From assembly GCA_017550775.1 (NCBI GenBank), contig JAFZOA010000278.1, forward strand, positions 1 through 5,903: a stretch of 5,903 bases of DNA, written 5' to 3'. The DNA comes from Ruminiclostridium sp. Lineage in GTDB: Bacteria; Bacillota_A; Clostridia; Oscillospirales; Ruminococcaceae. Below the pieces are notes generated by a model. The model saw only the letters and a program-made list of their open reading frames with translations, had not been told where the DNA came from and did not search any database. Of this stretch, positions 5,700-5,903 are shown one piece after another. Within the stretch, counting starts at the first letter, position 1, and the number at the start of each line of letters is the position of its first letter. The position numbers and the translations under genes are program-made.

Positions 5700-5716
5700 C
5701 GACACCACAATTATTT

Positions 5717-5746
5717 ATTATTCGTTATTATTACTCCGGCAATCAA
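5717..5746 (-). promoter_or_regulatory. candidate promoter of the STAS-phosphatase operon
   Basis: On the minus strand TTGATT (5746-5741), an 18-base spacer and AATAAT (5722-5717) give a 4/6 and a 5/6 match to consensus. The start would be near 5710, with a leader of about 100 bases. The area is AT-rich with several TTATTA runs, so chance matches are easy and alternative -10 boxes exist. Confidence 0.38.
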
Positions 5747-5760
5747 ATATTGGTAGTTTT

Positions 5761-5795
5761 GTTCTTTCTCCCCGCCGAAGGCGGGGAGAAAGAAC
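5761..5795. repeat. 16-bp perfect palindrome with 3-base loop
   Basis: GTTCTTTCTCCCCGCC (5761-5776) is the exact inverted complement of 5780-5795, around the loop GAA. Read on the minus strand the tip is C(TTCG)G, an unusually stable tetraloop. The arms run pyrimidine first and purine last, and no T run follows on either strand, so it lacks the layout of an intrinsic terminator. It sits between the partial gene at the right edge and the STAS operon and might still protect a 3' end or block polymerase. Confidence 0.85.
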
Positions 5796-5846
5796 GGTTA
5801 TTTGAAACACAGGTTTAACAATATTTAGTTGCCAAAGTAATATTTA

Positions 5847-5903
5847 TTAATTTTCAATAAGCCCCATTGCTTTCATAAGTTCCGGTACGATGATGTTCAA
5901 TGA
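5847..5903 (-). CDS. 3' end of an unidentified minus-strand gene, cut by the window edge
   Basis: From the right edge the minus strand reads SLNIIVPELMKAMGLIEN and then a TAA stop at 5849-5847. The composition is protein-like and the stop is followed by AT-rich non-coding sequence and the palindrome, in keeping with a gene ending here. Only 18 codons are visible and I do not recognise the family. It has the same direction as the STAS operon, about 240 bases upstream of it. A chance open frame of this size is possible. Confidence 0.4.
   Translation of the reverse strand, partial: SLNIIVPELMKAMGLIEN

Overview
The window looks like a piece of a mid-GC Clostridia chromosome, most plausibly a gut Ruminococcus/Oscillospiraceae relative. 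This is inferred from strong AGGAG ribosome-binding sites, two lipoproteins (one with a long Thr/Ala linker of the kind common in Ruminococcus), a YolD-like protein of the Clostridia type, and a membrane SpoIIE-type phosphatase paired with a STAS protein. I ran no database search, so all family names rest on motif recognition.

Layout. Positions 1-832 (+): the 3' part of a YolD-like gene, then a small lipoprotein gene, closely spaced and probably cotranscribed. Positions 833-1391 (+): a near-consensus extended -10 promoter drives a 158-aa cytoplasmic protein with a possible PsbP/DcrB-like fold. Positions 1392-1625: a convergent intergenic region. It holds a bidirectional-terminator-like A-tract/GCGG...CCGC/T-tract pair, and the loop between the arms is filled by two tandem copies of a ~67-bp nested-hairpin repeat. 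Positions 1626-3110 (-): a lipid-anchored histidine acid phosphatase closely resembling glucose-1-phosphatase (Agp). It has a perfect TTGACA-17-TATAAT promoter and a leader containing a perfect 14-bp hairpin. Positions 3299-5607 (-): a two-gene partner-switching operon. A STAS anti-sigma-factor antagonist is followed closely by a membrane sensor protein that fuses a PP2C/SpoIIE phosphatase to an RsbW-like ATPase. Positions 5608-5846: a leader and spacer with four 7-bp repeats, a GC hairpin, a weak promoter candidate and a 16-bp perfect palindrome. The right edge carries the last 18 codons of another minus-strand reading frame.

How the genes may work together. The STAS/phosphatase-kinase pair forms a self-contained signalling module: an external or membrane signal would shift the balance between dephosphorylating and phosphorylating the STAS protein. 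No sigma factor or other output gene lies in the window. The phosphatase lipoprotein probably releases phosphate or sugar from phosphate esters outside the cell. I see no sign that it is coregulated with the signalling operon, since it has its own promoter. No clearly new multi-gene system is present. The most unusual structures are the non-coding ones: the tandem nested hairpins inside a terminator, the leader hairpins and the palindrome.
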